Source: Streptomyces humidus (lineage in GTDB: Bacteria; Actinomycetota; Actinomycetes; Streptomycetales; Streptomycetaceae). From it: DNA of 64,000 bases. Positions within the stretch are counted from its first letter, which is position 1. Every line of letters begins with the position of its first letter. The notes under the pieces were generated by a model, which saw only the letters and a program-made list of their open reading frames with translations, was not told the origin of the DNA and searched no databases. Positions 26,242-35,555 of the stretch are shown here, in pieces. The position numbers were made by a program, and so were the translations under genes. The stretch is from contig NZ_BMTL01000025.1 in NCBI RefSeq assembly GCF_014649655.1, positions 94,409 to 158,408 on the forward strand, read 5' to 3'.

Positions 26242-27735
26242 TGAGCCGAACCGGTCCCGCAGCTCCCGTTTGAGGATCTTGCCGCTGGCGTTGCGGGGCA
26301 GCTCGTCCACGAAGAGCACCCGTTTGGGGGCCTTGAAGGGAGCCAGCTCCTTACGCGCATGGGCGATGAGCTCCTCCTCGGAGATCTCCCCCCGCGCGAC
26401 GACGACCGCCGTGACCGCCTCGATCCACTTCTCGTCCGGCAGGCCGATCACAGCGGCCTCGGCGACGGCGTCGTGCGTGTAGAGGACGTCTTCGACCTGC
26501 CGGGAGGACACCAGTACGCCGCCGGAGTTGATGACGTCCTTCACCCGGTCGACGATCGTGAAGTAGCCGTCGGCGTCGCGCACGGCCAGGTCGCCGGAGT
26601 GGAACCAGCCGTCCCGGAAGGCCGCGGCGGTCTCGTCGGGTTTCTCCCAGTAGCCCTCGCACAGCTGCGGCGACCTGTAGACGATCTCGCCGGGTGTGCC
26701 GTCGGGGACGTCCGCACCGTCCTCGTCGACGACACGGGCGTCCACGAACAGGACCGTGCGGCCGCAGGAGTCCAGGCGCCCCTTGTGCTCCTCGGGGGCG
26801 AGGACGGTGGCGAGCGGGCCGATCTCGCTCTGCCCGAAACAGTTGTACAGACTCAGCCGGGGCAGCCGTTCACGCAGCCGCTCCAGGACCGGCACCGGCA
26901 TGACGGACGCCCCGTAGTAGGCCTTGCGCAGGCCGCTCAGGTCGCGTGTCGTGAAGTCGGGGCGGTTCGCCAGAGCGATCCACACGGTCGGCGGGGCGAA
27001 GAGGCTGTCGACGCGGCCGGCCTCGACGAGGTCGAGGAGCCGGTCGCCGTCGGGGGCGTCCAGGACGATGTTCGTGGCGCCGACCGCGAGGTAGGGCAGC
27101 AGGAACACGTGCATCTGGGCGGAGTGGTAGAGCGGGAGGGAGTGCGCGGGGCGGTCGCCGGCGCTCAGGTCGAGGGCGGTGATCGCGCTCAGGTACTCGT
27201 GCACCAGGGCGCGGTGCGTCATCATCGCGCCCTTCGGCAGGGCCGTGGTGCCCGAGGTGTAGAGCAGCTGCACCAGGTCGTCGGTGCGCGGCTCGGGACC
27301 GTCGTGGACGGGGGCCTCGGCCAGCCGGGCCAGCAGCGAGTCGTCGGTGTCGCGCAGGGCCGCCGTCCGCACGCCGGCGGGGAGCCGGTCGGCGAGACCG
27401 GGATCGGCCAGAACCAGCGAGCTGCCCGACTGGGCGACGATGTACGCCAGTTCGCCGCCGGTGAGGTTCTGGTTCACGGGGACGTGGACCAGGCCCGCGC
27501 GGGCACAGGCCAGGAACGCGATGAGGTAGGCGTCGGAGTTGTGGCCGTAGGCGCCGACCCGGTCGCCGGGCGCGAGGCCCTCGGCGAGCAGGACGCTCGC
27601 CGCGCGCGAGACCGCCTCGTCGAGTTCCTCGTAGGTCCAGGTGCGGTCGCGGTACTCGACCGCGACGCGTGCCGGGGTGCGGCGGGCGCTGCGCCGCAGC
27701 ACCCCGTCGACCGTGCTGCCATGTCCGGGCGTCAT
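26239..27735 (-). CDS. Acyl-CoA synthetase (FadD family)
   Basis: AMP-forming CoA ligase of 498 aa. LLYTSGTTALPKGAMMTHRA (about 159-178), NCFGQSEIGPLATVL (about 295), HSGDLAVRDADGYF (about 380-393), DRVKDVINSGGVLVSSRQVE (about 397-416) and a C-terminal NASGKILKREL with the catalytic Lys. It resembles medium- or long-chain fatty acid ligases; the exact substrate is not readable. The stop overlaps the 16-bp repeat. The ATG start is close to the end of a 269-bp gap (27736-28004). Confidence 0.83.
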   Translation of the reverse strand: MTPGHGSTVDGVLRRSARRTPARVAVEYRDRTWTYEELDEAVSRAASVLLAEGLAPGDRVGAYGHNSDAYLIAFLACARAGLVHVPVNQNLTGGELAYIVAQSGSSLVLADPGLADRLPAGVRTAALRDTDDSLLARLAEAPVHDGPEPRTDDLVQLLYTSGTTALPKGAMMTHRALVHEYLSAITALDLSAGDRPAHSLPLYHSAQMHVFLLPYLAVGATNIVLDAPDGDRLLDLVEAGRVDSLFAPPTVWIALANRPDFTTRDLSGLRKAYYGASVMPVPVLERLRERLPRLSLYNCFGQSEIGPLATVLAPEEHKGRLDSCGRTVLFVDARVVDEDGADVPDGTPGEIVYRSPQLCEGYWEKPDETAAAFRDGWFHSGDLAVRDADGYFTIVDRVKDVINSGGVLVSSRQVEDVLYTHDAVAEAAVIGLPDEKWIEAVTAVVVARGEISEEELIAHARKELAPFKAPKRVLFVDELPRNASGKILKRELRDRFGS

Positions 27736-27923
27736 GGCTCATGATCCTCGGACGGCGGCCGGTGCGGGTCAAGTCGTCACCGTCGCCGGGCGTCAGCCGG
27801 ACGGAGCGGGCGACGTCTGCCCTCGGCCCGCGCCACCCGCGCACGCCCGGCCGTGCCCCGCGCAGCCCGCACCGCACCGCATCGCCCCTGCCCTGCCCGG
27901 CCCGGCCCACAGCCGCACACGCA

Positions 27924-27958
27924 CTCGCCCCCGCACCCGCACCCGCACCCGCCCCCGC
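27924..27958. repeat. C-rich CACCCG hexanucleotide run
   Basis: A simple-sequence stretch (CGCACC/CGCCCC units) in the 269-bp gap between two minus-strand CoA ligase genes. No gene was recognised in this gap; it should hold the promoter of the 26239-27735 gene. Confidence 0.6.
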
Positions 27959-28004
27959 ACTTCGACCAGCCCCGGGGTCGCGGCCGGGGCGGGGGCAGCG
28001 CCGC

Positions 28005-29558
28005 TCACAACGGGCGGGGCCGTCCCTCCCAGTACGGCTCGCGCAACCGCCGCTTGTAGAGCTTGCCGTTGGGGTCCCGGGGCATCTCGGTGATGAAGTC
28101 GACGGACCTGGGCCGCTTGTAACCGGCCAGCCGGTCGGCGCAGTGGGCCAGGAGCTCGGCGGCGAGGTCCGGGCCGGGCTCGTGGCCGGGGGCGGGCTCG
28201 ATCACGGCCTTCACCTGCTCGCCCCAGTCGTCGTGCGGGATGCCGAAGGCGGCGGCGTCGGCGACCGCGGGGTGGGCGAGCAGCACGGACTCGATCTCGG
28301 CGGGGTAGATGTTGACGCCTCCGGAGATGATCAGGTCGATCTTGCGGTCCCGCAGGAACAGGTAGCCGTCCTCGTCGAGCACCCCGAGGTCGCCGACGGT
28401 GAAGAAGTCGCCGATGCGGTTCTTCCGCGTCTTGTCCTCGTCCTTGTGGTAGGTGAAGCCGCCGGTGGTCATCTTCATGTAGACCGTGCCGAGTTCGCCG
28501 GGCGGCAGCCGCTCGCCGTCGTCGTCGAAGACCGCCAGCTCGCTGATGGGCCAGGCCTTTCCGACCGTGCCCGGCCTCTTCAGCCATTCCTCGGCCGTGG
28601 CGAACGCGCCGCCGCCCTCGCTGGCCGCGTAGTACTCCTCCACGCAAGCGCCCCACCAGTCGATCATCGCCCGCTTCACGTGGTCGGGGCAGGGCGCGGC
28701 GCCGTGGATGGCGTGCCGCATGGAGGTCACGTCGTAGCGCGCCCGTACGTCCTGCGGGAGGGCCAGCAGGCGGTGGAACTGGGTGGGGACCATGTGGGTG
28801 TGGGTGCAGCGGTGCGCGTCGATGAGGCGGAGCATCTCCTCGGGCGTCCACTTGTCCATGACGACCAGCCGGTGGCCGAGGTGCAGGGACGCGGCCGCGA
28901 ACTGGAGCACCGCCGTGTGGTAGAGCGGCGAGCAGACCAGATGCACGTTGTCGTCGAGCGGCCTGATGCCGAAGATGCCCAGGAAGCCGCCGAGGTAGGA
29001 CTCCTCGGGCGGCTTTCCGGGCAGCGGTCGCCGGATGCCGCGCGGGCGGCCCGTGGTGCCCGAGGTGTAGTTCATGACCCAGCCGAGCGTCCGGTCGGCG
29101 GGCGCCGACTCCGGCTGCCCGTCGAGGAGTTCGGCGTACGGCCGGAAGCCCTCGACCGCGCCGACGGCGTAGCGGTGGGTGGCGGGCAGGCCGGCCTCGT
29201 CGGCGGCCCGGCGCGCCTGCTCGGCGAACCGTTCGTGGGCGACGAGCACCTTGGCCCCCGAGTCGGAGACGATCCAGGCGATCTCGGGGCCGACGAGGTG
29301 GTGGTTGACGGGCACGAGGTAGAACCCGGCCTGCGTGGCGGCCAGATAGGCGGTGAAGAACTCGGCCGAGTTGGGCAGGACGACGGCGAAGGCGTCGCCG
29401 CGTTCCAGGCCGGCGGCGCGCAGGCCGTGCACGAGCCGGTTGGCGGCGGCGTGCAGACGGCCGGCCGTCCACTCCTGGCCGTCCGGGGCGATCAGGACGG
29501 TGCGGTCGGGGTCCTGGGCTGCCTGGGCCCAGAAGCCCGCGGGCGGTGTGCTGGTCAC
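28005..29558 (-). CDS. Acyl-CoA synthetase (FadD family)
   Basis: AMP-forming CoA ligase of 517 aa. NYTSGTTGRPRGIRRPLPG (about 165-183) is the P-loop with Arg in place of the usual Lys; EEYYAASEGGG is the A5 motif; VGDLGVLDEDGYLFLRDRK and DLIISGGVNIYPAEIESVL follow, and the catalytic Lys is in DPNGKLYKRRL at the C-terminus. This family includes bile-acid and steroid-type ligases in actinobacteria, which fits the neighbourhood, but the substrate is open. Its GTG start overlaps the nitronate monooxygenase stop by 4 bp, with AAGGAG upstream. Confidence 0.83.
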   Translation of the reverse strand: MTSTPPAGFWAQAAQDPDRTVLIAPDGQEWTAGRLHAAANRLVHGLRAAGLERGDAFAVVLPNSAEFFTAYLAATQAGFYLVPVNHHLVGPEIAWIVSDSGAKVLVAHERFAEQARRAADEAGLPATHRYAVGAVEGFRPYAELLDGQPESAPADRTLGWVMNYTSGTTGRPRGIRRPLPGKPPEESYLGGFLGIFGIRPLDDNVHLVCSPLYHTAVLQFAAASLHLGHRLVVMDKWTPEEMLRLIDAHRCTHTHMVPTQFHRLLALPQDVRARYDVTSMRHAIHGAAPCPDHVKRAMIDWWGACVEEYYAASEGGGAFATAEEWLKRPGTVGKAWPISELAVFDDDGERLPPGELGTVYMKMTTGGFTYHKDEDKTRKNRIGDFFTVGDLGVLDEDGYLFLRDRKIDLIISGGVNIYPAEIESVLLAHPAVADAAAFGIPHDDWGEQVKAVIEPAPGHEPGPDLAAELLAHCADRLAGYKRPRSVDFITEMPRDPNGKLYKRRLREPYWEGRPRPL

Positions 29559-30664
29559 TGGCCGCTCCTTCCGGCGACGCGGTTGACGCGGTCCACGGCC
29601 TGCTCGAAGCCGCGGGTGAGGTCGTCGAAGACCGCCTGGACGCTGCGGACCTCGTTCATCCGGCCGACGATCTGGCCGACGGGCGTCCCGAGCAGGGGAT
29701 CGACCTCGTGCTTCTGGATGCGCGAGACGGCTTCGGCGACGAGCAGGCCCTGAAGGGGCATGGGGAGGGTGCCGGGTCCCTGGGGGTCGTCCCAGGCGTC
29801 GGTCCACTCGGTGCGCAGCTGGCGGGCGGGTTTCCCGGTCAGCGCGCGGGAGCGGACCGTGTCGCCGGAGCCGGCCGCGAGGAGCTTGCGGGTGAGGGCG
29901 GGCGAGTGCAGGTCGGCCTCGGCCGTGGTCAGCCAGACGGATCCGAGCCATACGCCCTGGGCTCCGAGCGCGAGGGCGGCGGCGGCCTGCCGTCCGCTGC
30001 CGATGCCGCCGGCGGCGAGCACGGGCAACGGGTCCACGGCCTCGACGACCTCCGGGGTGAGCACCATGGAGGCGATCTCGCCGGTGTGGCCGCCCGCCTC
30101 GTACCCCTGGGCGACCACGATGTCGATGCCGGCCTGCTGGTGCTTGCGGGCGTGGCGGGCGCTCCCGGCGAGCGCGGCGACGAGGACGCCGTGCTCGTGA
30201 GCGCGGGAGACGACGTCGGGGGGCGGGGAGCCGAGGGCGTTGGCCAGCAGCCGGATCGGGTAGTCGAAGGCGACGTCGAGCTGGCTGCGGGCGACCTGCT
30301 CCATCCAGCCGGTGATCCGCCACCCGGCGGCCTCGCCCTCGGCCAGCTCGGGGACGCCGTATTTGGCCAGGGTGTCCCGCACGAAGTCCCGGTGGCCCTC
30401 GGGGATCATCGCCTCGACGTCGGCCTCGCTCACGCCCTCGACCTTCTTGGCGGGCATGACGACGTCGAGTCCGTACGGCTTGCCGTCGACGTGGGCCTCG
30501 ATCCAGTCGAGGTCGCGTCTGAGGTCGTCGGGGGCGGTGTACCGGACCGCGCCGAGCACGCCGAAGCCGCCTGCGCGACTGATGGCCGCGGCGACGGCGG
30601 GGAACGGCGTGAAGCCGAAGACGGCGTGCTCGACTCCCAGTTGTGTGCTCAGCTCGGTCTGCAT
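29555..30664 (-). CDS. Nitronate monooxygenase-like flavoprotein
   Basis: FMN-dependent TIM-barrel protein of 369 aa in the 2-nitropropane dioxygenase family. AISRAGGFGVLG is near residue 28, VVAQGYEAGGHTGEI (about 183-197) holds the conserved His, and VLAAGGIGSGRQAAAALALG then AQGVWLGS form the FMN phosphate site. Homologues sit in steroid-degradation loci, where they are thought to be enoyl-CoA reductases rather than nitronate oxidases. It is the first gene of a two-gene operon with the downstream CoA ligase. A TCTGA-N7-TCAGA palindrome lies 43 bp upstream. Confidence 0.83.
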   Translation of the reverse strand: MQTELSTQLGVEHAVFGFTPFPAVAAAISRAGGFGVLGAVRYTAPDDLRRDLDWIEAHVDGKPYGLDVVMPAKKVEGVSEADVEAMIPEGHRDFVRDTLAKYGVPELAEGEAAGWRITGWMEQVARSQLDVAFDYPIRLLANALGSPPPDVVSRAHEHGVLVAALAGSARHARKHQQAGIDIVVAQGYEAGGHTGEIASMVLTPEVVEAVDPLPVLAAGGIGSGRQAAAALALGAQGVWLGSVWLTTAEADLHSPALTRKLLAAGSGDTVRSRALTGKPARQLRTEWTDAWDDPQGPGTLPMPLQGLLVAEAVSRIQKHEVDPLLGTPVGQIVGRMNEVRSVQAVFDDLTRGFEQAVDRVNRVAGRSGQ

Positions 30665-31042
30665 GGGCGCAGGATGCCGCAGCGGCGCGGACGACGGAAG
30701 ACCTTTTCTGATACACCGTCAGATTCTTGCCCGTTCCCCGCCCCCGCACCCCGGCGGACGCCGTCGGCCATGTCCAGGCGGAGCCACGGTGAGCACCGTG
30801 CCGACGGGCCGGTGCCTGTACCGCGCCGAGCGCGTCCAGTCGACGGAACGGGCGTCGGCCACAAGGTCCTCCACCTGTACTCCACTGGCCACCACCGGCA
30901 CGCCGATGGATGACTGGGACTGCTCCGAAGGGCTCGACCTGTGGTGTCGACCCCACCGTCTTCGGCCGGCCGCCGACCGCCCGGCGGAACTTCGTCCTCG
31001 GCAGGGGAACGGCCGTGCCGTCGGCTGCCATGCCACAGCTGA
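30665..31042. other. 378-bp gap upstream of the nitronate monooxygenase
   Basis: Apart from the palindrome at 30707-30723 no gene or RNA was recognised. The minus strand has an open frame containing VQVEDLVADARSVDWTRSARY that could be a decayed gene, but no family could be named. Confidence 0.35.
30707..30723. promoter_or_regulatory. Operator-like palindrome TCTGA-N7-TCAGA (copy 2)
   Basis: TCTGATACACCGTCAGA shares arms, spacing and several central bases with the site at 22034-22050. It lies 43 bp upstream of the nitronate monooxygenase start, where a repressor would block transcription. Confidence 0.58.
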
Positions 31043-32164
31043 TCAACGGCTGTTGCCCGGGCGGTAGACGCCGAGGTCGCCGTAGGCCGACAGAACCCCG
31101 GCCAGGTCACCGGATTGGTGCCGCAGGGTGCTGTCCAGGAAAGCGAGAGTGGTTGCCGCGACGACGCGCGGGCTCTCGGTGCGGCCCAGGGAGCCGACTG
31201 TCGAGGGCACAGGCGGCAGGTACAGGGGGCCGTCCATGAAGGTGAGGTGCGCGGTGCCGGAGATGGTGAGCCGGTAACTCGTCGCGGTGCTGAGCTTGAG
31301 GACCTTGGTGAGGCGGGGTAGGTAGTGCGGGTCGGTTCCGGGGGTGATGGCCTGGGTGAGCGCGAGCGTCGGCCGGCGGAGGGAGGGAGAGGTGGGGCCG
31401 TGGGGGTAGCCGTCCAGATCGATGACGGCGTCGAACCGGCCGTCCTGCCGGGCTGCCTGCAGGGCGGCAGCACCCCCCATGGAGTGGCCGGACACCGCGG
31501 CCCGGCTGGTGTCCAGGCGTCCGGTCAGCGGGCCGACGATCTCACCTCGATCCAGACGGTCCAGCTGGGTGAGGACGAAGCTGAGGTCGGCGGCTCGAAC
31601 AGCCGTCCAGCCGGCCGCCAGCACGCCGTCCTTGCCCCGGTCGCCGATGGAGGCGGTTTTGGTGGGAATCGTTCGGCCGTGGGTGAGAACGACGGCGGCA
31701 GAGTCGAACGGGTGGTCGATGGCGGCGACCACGTAGCCGCGGCTGGCCAGTTCCTCCGCCCAGGCGGTGTTCTGGGTGCGCACTCCGCCTGACCCGGGAG
31801 AGAACAGGCCGACCTCGCGAGCGAGAGCGCCAGAGACGATGCGCGCCTCGTGCTCTGTGCGTCCCAGGTACTGAGCCCGCTGCGCGCCTGCGGGGCTCTT
31901 CTGCGCGGGATACCAGAGCTGGACCACGACCGTGCGCCGATCGTGCGGGTCGGCGGTGAAGGTCTCGGGGCGGTGTGGGTCGGTCCACTCCACCACACGG
32001 GTGCCGACCGCGAAACGACCTGACGGCTCGGGAAACACGGGTACGGGAAAGGACCAGGCAGCAGTGACGATCTCGGTCGTCCGGCCATCCTCAGCGTGGC
32101 GCACGCGATGCCACATCGATCCCGGGTCGCCGTCGCGTGCAACCGGAGTCGCAATCCGAGGCAT
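31043..32164 (-). CDS. PAF-acetylhydrolase-like alpha/beta hydrolase
   Basis: Protein of 373 aa similar to platelet-activating-factor acetylhydrolase/chlorophyllase-type lipases. VVVQLWYPAQ (about 85-94), ASRGYVVAAIDHPFDSA (about 139-155), the nucleophile elbow SGHSMGGAAAL (Ser near residue 223), DLDGYPHG with the acid and GTAHLTFMDGP with the His are all visible. No clear signal peptide is present from ATG 32164; a start at MWHRVRHA is possible. GCGGGGGAC precedes the ATG. It sits in a stretch of relics and is somewhat less GC-biased than its neighbours, so lateral acquisition is possible. Confidence 0.8.
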   Translation of the reverse strand: MPRIATPVARDGDPGSMWHRVRHAEDGRTTEIVTAAWSFPVPVFPEPSGRFAVGTRVVEWTDPHRPETFTADPHDRRTVVVQLWYPAQKSPAGAQRAQYLGRTEHEARIVSGALAREVGLFSPGSGGVRTQNTAWAEELASRGYVVAAIDHPFDSAAVVLTHGRTIPTKTASIGDRGKDGVLAAGWTAVRAADLSFVLTQLDRLDRGEIVGPLTGRLDTSRAAVSGHSMGGAAALQAARQDGRFDAVIDLDGYPHGPTSPSLRRPTLALTQAITPGTDPHYLPRLTKVLKLSTATSYRLTISGTAHLTFMDGPLYLPPVPSTVGSLGRTESPRVVAATTLAFLDSTLRHQSGDLAGVLSAYGDLGVYRPGNSR

Positions 32165-32438
32165 GTCCCCCGCGCAACCGAGGTCGCAATCGGAGACGCC
32201 GGTTCAGCGGCCGCTTTGCCACTACGGGGTAGCGGGACTCCTCCTGCGGTCGTATTTCAGCGCGGTGCCATCAGACGGTGGACTCATGCGTTCCGCTGGA
32301 CTGCGGCCTACCGTGACAGGGCTACGAACACGCCGGGCAGCCCGGGGGGCTTCGCTCCCCGTATCCGACCCGGCTCCAGCTGTACGCGGTGGTGGCCCCG
32401 GCCGGGGCCACCATGATGCTCAATCGACAGGGACATTG

Positions 32439-32933
32439 ATGACCCAGGCGGTCGCGGAACCCGGCAATGCCCACCCGGTGCAATTCCGGGACCGCGTACG
32501 GCTGACGAGGATCCTCACCACCTTCGATCTCGACGAGTACGCCTTCGCCGCACTCAAAGCCGGAGCCTCGGGCTTCCTGCTGAAGAACACCAGGCCCGAG
32601 GAACTGCTCACCGCGATACGCAGCGTGGCCGCGGGCGACGCGGTGGTCTCCCCGCGGATCACCCGCCGCCTGCTGGAGAACCTCCGCCCGCACATCCCCG
32701 ACGGCAGCAGCGCCGACCGCGACGAGCGGCTGAGCCGGCTCTCCGCCCGCGAGCGCGAGGTGCTCGTCAAGGTGGGCCGCGGCCTGTCCAACACCGAGAT
32801 CGCGGCCACCCTGTACCTCGCGGAGGCGACCGTGAAGTCCCACCTGGGGCGCATCCTGCAAAAGCTCGAACTCCGGGACCGGATACAGGCCGTGATCTTC
32901 GCCTACGAAAGCCGCCTCATCCACCCGGCATGA
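32439..32933 (+). pseudogene. Truncated NarL/LuxR response regulator
   Basis: An open frame of 164 codons that encodes only the back half of a receiver domain (LTTFDLDEYAFAALKAGASGFLLKN) and the LuxR-type HTH (LSAREREVLVKVGRGLSNTE, then VKSHLGRILQKL). The first ~70 residues of the receiver, including the phospho-accepting Asp, are replaced by unrelated sequence (MTQAVAEPGNAHPVQ). No sensor kinase gene is adjacent. A short product could still bind DNA, but it could not be regulated by phosphorylation. Confidence 0.7.
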
Positions 32934-33296
32934 CGCCGACCGTTGTCCTGTCTCAGGGAAGTAAGTCGGCCGCACGCTGCTGACCTGCATGGACCGGATC
33001 GGGTGAGACGCGTGGGCCCGGTTGGTCGAGACAGACTGCGCGCCAGGAACGGGGAGTCGGGCCGCGACCCTGGAAGGAGGCGTTCGTGAGCGTCGGGTGC
33101 GTGCAGCGGTCTGAACGTGTTGCTGTGATCGGAGGCGCCGTTCACGAGTCAGCTCATAGTCGGTTGACGGGATCCCATCCGATCACTTCGATCGGGCGGG
33201 ATCTCTGCGTTTCGCCGGACGGGCGGCGGGCGCCCCTGGCGGGCGGCGCCCGTAATCCGCTGTTCACCGTCTCCTTCCCGAGCAAGAATCGTCCGC
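32934..33296. other. 363-bp gap before the S9 peptidase
   Basis: No gene recognised. It contains the hairpin at 33171-33203 described separately. The region between the regulator relic and the peptidase may include degraded mobile-element sequence. Confidence 0.35.
33171..33203. terminator. Long imperfect hairpin
   Basis: GATCCCATCCGATC and GATCGGGCGGGATC pair at 12 of 14 positions around a 5-base loop (ACTTC). It lies 94 bp before the S9 peptidase start. It may be a terminator of an upstream unit, an operator or a recombination scar. Confidence 0.45.
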
Positions 33297-35309
33297 ATGT
33301 CTGCGATCCCCGGTGCCACGACCGCCTTCCACGACCTGCCCGCGTTCCTCGCCCAGCCTCGCGTCAACTCCCTTGCGCTGTCCGCCGACGGCGGCCGTCT
33401 CGTCGCCACCGTGCAGACGCTGTCGGAGGACCGGACCAGGTTCGTGTCCGGGCTGTGGGAGATCGATCCGGATGGGGAGCGCGAGGCGCTGCGCCTGACC
33501 CGGTCGGGGAAGGGCGAGTCCGGGCCCGCGTTCGGCCCGGACGGGGTGCTGTACTTCCTGTCGGAACGCGAGGACGACAGTGAGGAGGACAAGCACGAGG
33601 GTGCCGCGCTGTGGGCGCTGCCCGGGCGTGGTGAGGCCGCCGTCGTGGCCCGGCACCCGGGCGGGATCACCGCGTTCACCGTCGCCCGGGAATCCGGCGC
33701 GCTGGCCCACACCGCCGGGCTGCTGCCCGGGGCCGCCGACGCCGACACGCACGGCAAGCTGCGCACTGCGCGCAAGGACGCGAAGGTCACCGCGATCCTG
33801 TACGAGGCCGGGCCGACCCGTGCCTGGGACCGCGATCTCGGCCCCGAGGCACAGCACACCTTCGTGCGCGCGGAGGCCGAGGGCGCCGTGGTCGACGCCG
33901 GCGGGCAGGGCGTCGGCCTCGAGCACCCCGGGGACGTGGCGCTGTCGCCCGACGGGACGCGAGTGGCCTACACCAGGTTCGTACCCGGCCGGGTGCCCGC
34001 CGAGAACCGCACCGCCGTGGTGGTGGCACACGCGGCCACCGGGGAGGAGGTCTTCGTCCTGGGCGATGTGGAGCACCTCTACGAGGCGCCGGTGTTCACG
34101 CACGACGGCTCGGCGGTCGTGTGCTCGCGGATGACGTGGCCGACTTACGACGAGTCGATGGACATGACGCTCGTCCGGGTCGGCGTGGACGGCGGCGAGG
34201 CCGTCGATCTTCTGCCCGGGTTCGACAACTGGCCCGTCGGCGCCGTCTGTTCGGCGGTCGACGACGCCCTCTTCTTCGTGGCCGATGTGGAGGGTCACGC
34301 GCCCGTCTTCCGGCGGGACGCGGACGGCTCCGTGACCCGGCTCACCGCCTCGGGCGCGTACGGCTCGCTCTGCGTGGCCCCCGACGGGCGGACGCTGTAC
34401 GCGCTGCGCAACGCGATCGACTCGCCTCCGCGGCCGGTCAGGTTCGAGGCCGGCGTCGCCGACCAGACGCCGGTCGAGCTGCCCGCCCCCGGTGCGTTCG
34501 ACGCGCTGCCGGGCACCCTCACCGAGGTGCACGCCGACGCGGCGGACGGGTACCGGCTGCGCGGCTGGCTCGTGCTGCCTGAGGGCGCGTCGGCCGAGAA
34601 CCCCGCGCCGCTGCTCGTCGCCGTGCACGGCGGGCCGCAGGGCAGCTGGAACGGCTGGACCTGGCGGTGGAACCCGTGGCCGTTCGCGGCCCGCGGCTAC
34701 GCGGTGCTGCTGCCCGACCCGGCCCTGTCGACCGGATACGGTCAGCAGGGTCACCGGCGCGGCTGGGGGCAGTGGGGCGGGGTCCCGTACACGGACGTGA
34801 TGGCGCTGACCGACGCAACCGAGGCCCGTGACGACATCGATGCCGCGCGCACCGCGCTCGGGGGCGGCTCCTACGGCGGCTACATGGCCAACCGGGTCGC
34901 CACGAGCACCGATCGGTTCAAGGCGATCGTGAGCCACGCGGGCCTGTGGGACCTGCGGTCCTTCCAGGGCGACACCGACGCGCCCTGGTACTTCCAGTGC
35001 ATCTTCGGGGACCCGGTGACCCGGCCCGAGCGGTACGAGGCGCACTCCCCGTACCTGGACGCCGCGAAGATCCGTACGCCGATGCTGGTCATCCACGGCG
35101 CGAAGGACTACCGCGTGCCGGTCGGCCAGGGCGCCGCGCTCTTCCAGGATCTGCAGCGGTTCGAGGTGCCTGCGAAGTACCTGTACTTCCCGGACGAGAA
35201 CCACTGGATCCTCTCCCCGGGCCACATCCAGGTCTGGTACGAGGCGTTCCTGAACTTCCTCGACCACCACGTCCTCGGTGCCGAGTGGCAGCGGCCCGGA
35301 CTGCTGTGA
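33297..35309 (+). CDS. S9 family peptidase (acylaminoacyl-peptidase type)
   Basis: Serine peptidase of 670 aa: an N-terminal beta-propeller (about 1-400; repeated strands such as VALSPDGTRVAYTRF and FTHDGSAVVCSRM) that gates the active site, and a C-terminal alpha/beta hydrolase domain (about 410-660). The catalytic Ser lies in GGSYGGYMANR near residue 523, Asp in IHGAKDYRVP near 601 and His in DENHWIL near 634. No signal peptide, so it is probably cytoplasmic and degrades short peptides. ATG 33297 is used; the ribosome site is weak. The gene stands alone. Confidence 0.88.
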   Translation: MSAIPGATTAFHDLPAFLAQPRVNSLALSADGGRLVATVQTLSEDRTRFVSGLWEIDPDGEREALRLTRSGKGESGPAFGPDGVLYFLSEREDDSEEDKHEGAALWALPGRGEAAVVARHPGGITAFTVARESGALAHTAGLLPGAADADTHGKLRTARKDAKVTAILYEAGPTRAWDRDLGPEAQHTFVRAEAEGAVVDAGGQGVGLEHPGDVALSPDGTRVAYTRFVPGRVPAENRTAVVVAHAATGEEVFVLGDVEHLYEAPVFTHDGSAVVCSRMTWPTYDESMDMTLVRVGVDGGEAVDLLPGFDNWPVGAVCSAVDDALFFVADVEGHAPVFRRDADGSVTRLTASGAYGSLCVAPDGRTLYALRNAIDSPPRPVRFEAGVADQTPVELPAPGAFDALPGTLTEVHADAADGYRLRGWLVLPEGASAENPAPLLVAVHGGPQGSWNGWTWRWNPWPFAARGYAVLLPDPALSTGYGQQGHRRGWGQWGGVPYTDVMALTDATEARDDIDAARTALGGGSYGGYMANRVATSTDRFKAIVSHAGLWDLRSFQGDTDAPWYFQCIFGDPVTRPERYEAHSPYLDAAKIRTPMLVIHGAKDYRVPVGQGAALFQDLQRFEVPAKYLYFPDENHWILSPGHIQVWYEAFLNFLDHHVLGAEWQRPGLL

Positions 35310-35555
35310 CCGCGGGCGGGCGCCGGCCTTCGACGAGGTGCGATCCCCCGCTTTTGGGCAGGAGGACGCCGGTTCACCGCGGCCGACGCGTCAGGTTCGC
35401 CGAGTCGGAAGCCCGAACGACTCGGTTCGTTGAGAAAACGACTCGAGCTGCGGCGGAGCCCCTGCCGCGATCACCGCGGCCTGCGACGGACAATTCCGGC
35501 CGCCGGCGCGAGGTGTACGCATTTACTGCGGCAGTGCCGGAAGGGCGGAACCAGC

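Noticed and set aside
22146..29558. Nonribosomal peptide or polyketide cluster, because of several adenylate-forming and thiolase-like proteins
   Set aside because: All ligases are stand-alone CoA ligases; no carrier-protein, condensation, ketosynthase-module or thioesterase domain is present.
30780..30905. Toxin-like remnant on the minus strand (VQVEDLVADARSVDWTRSARY)
   Set aside because: A resemblance to MazF-type C-termini was considered but no diagnostic residues could be identified, so no name is given.
28005..31046. 1,013-codon frame suggesting a fusion protein
   Set aside because: Only the part ending at 28005 is a real gene (CoA ligase starting at 29558); the rest is the shadow of the nitronate monooxygenase gene and of the gap upstream.
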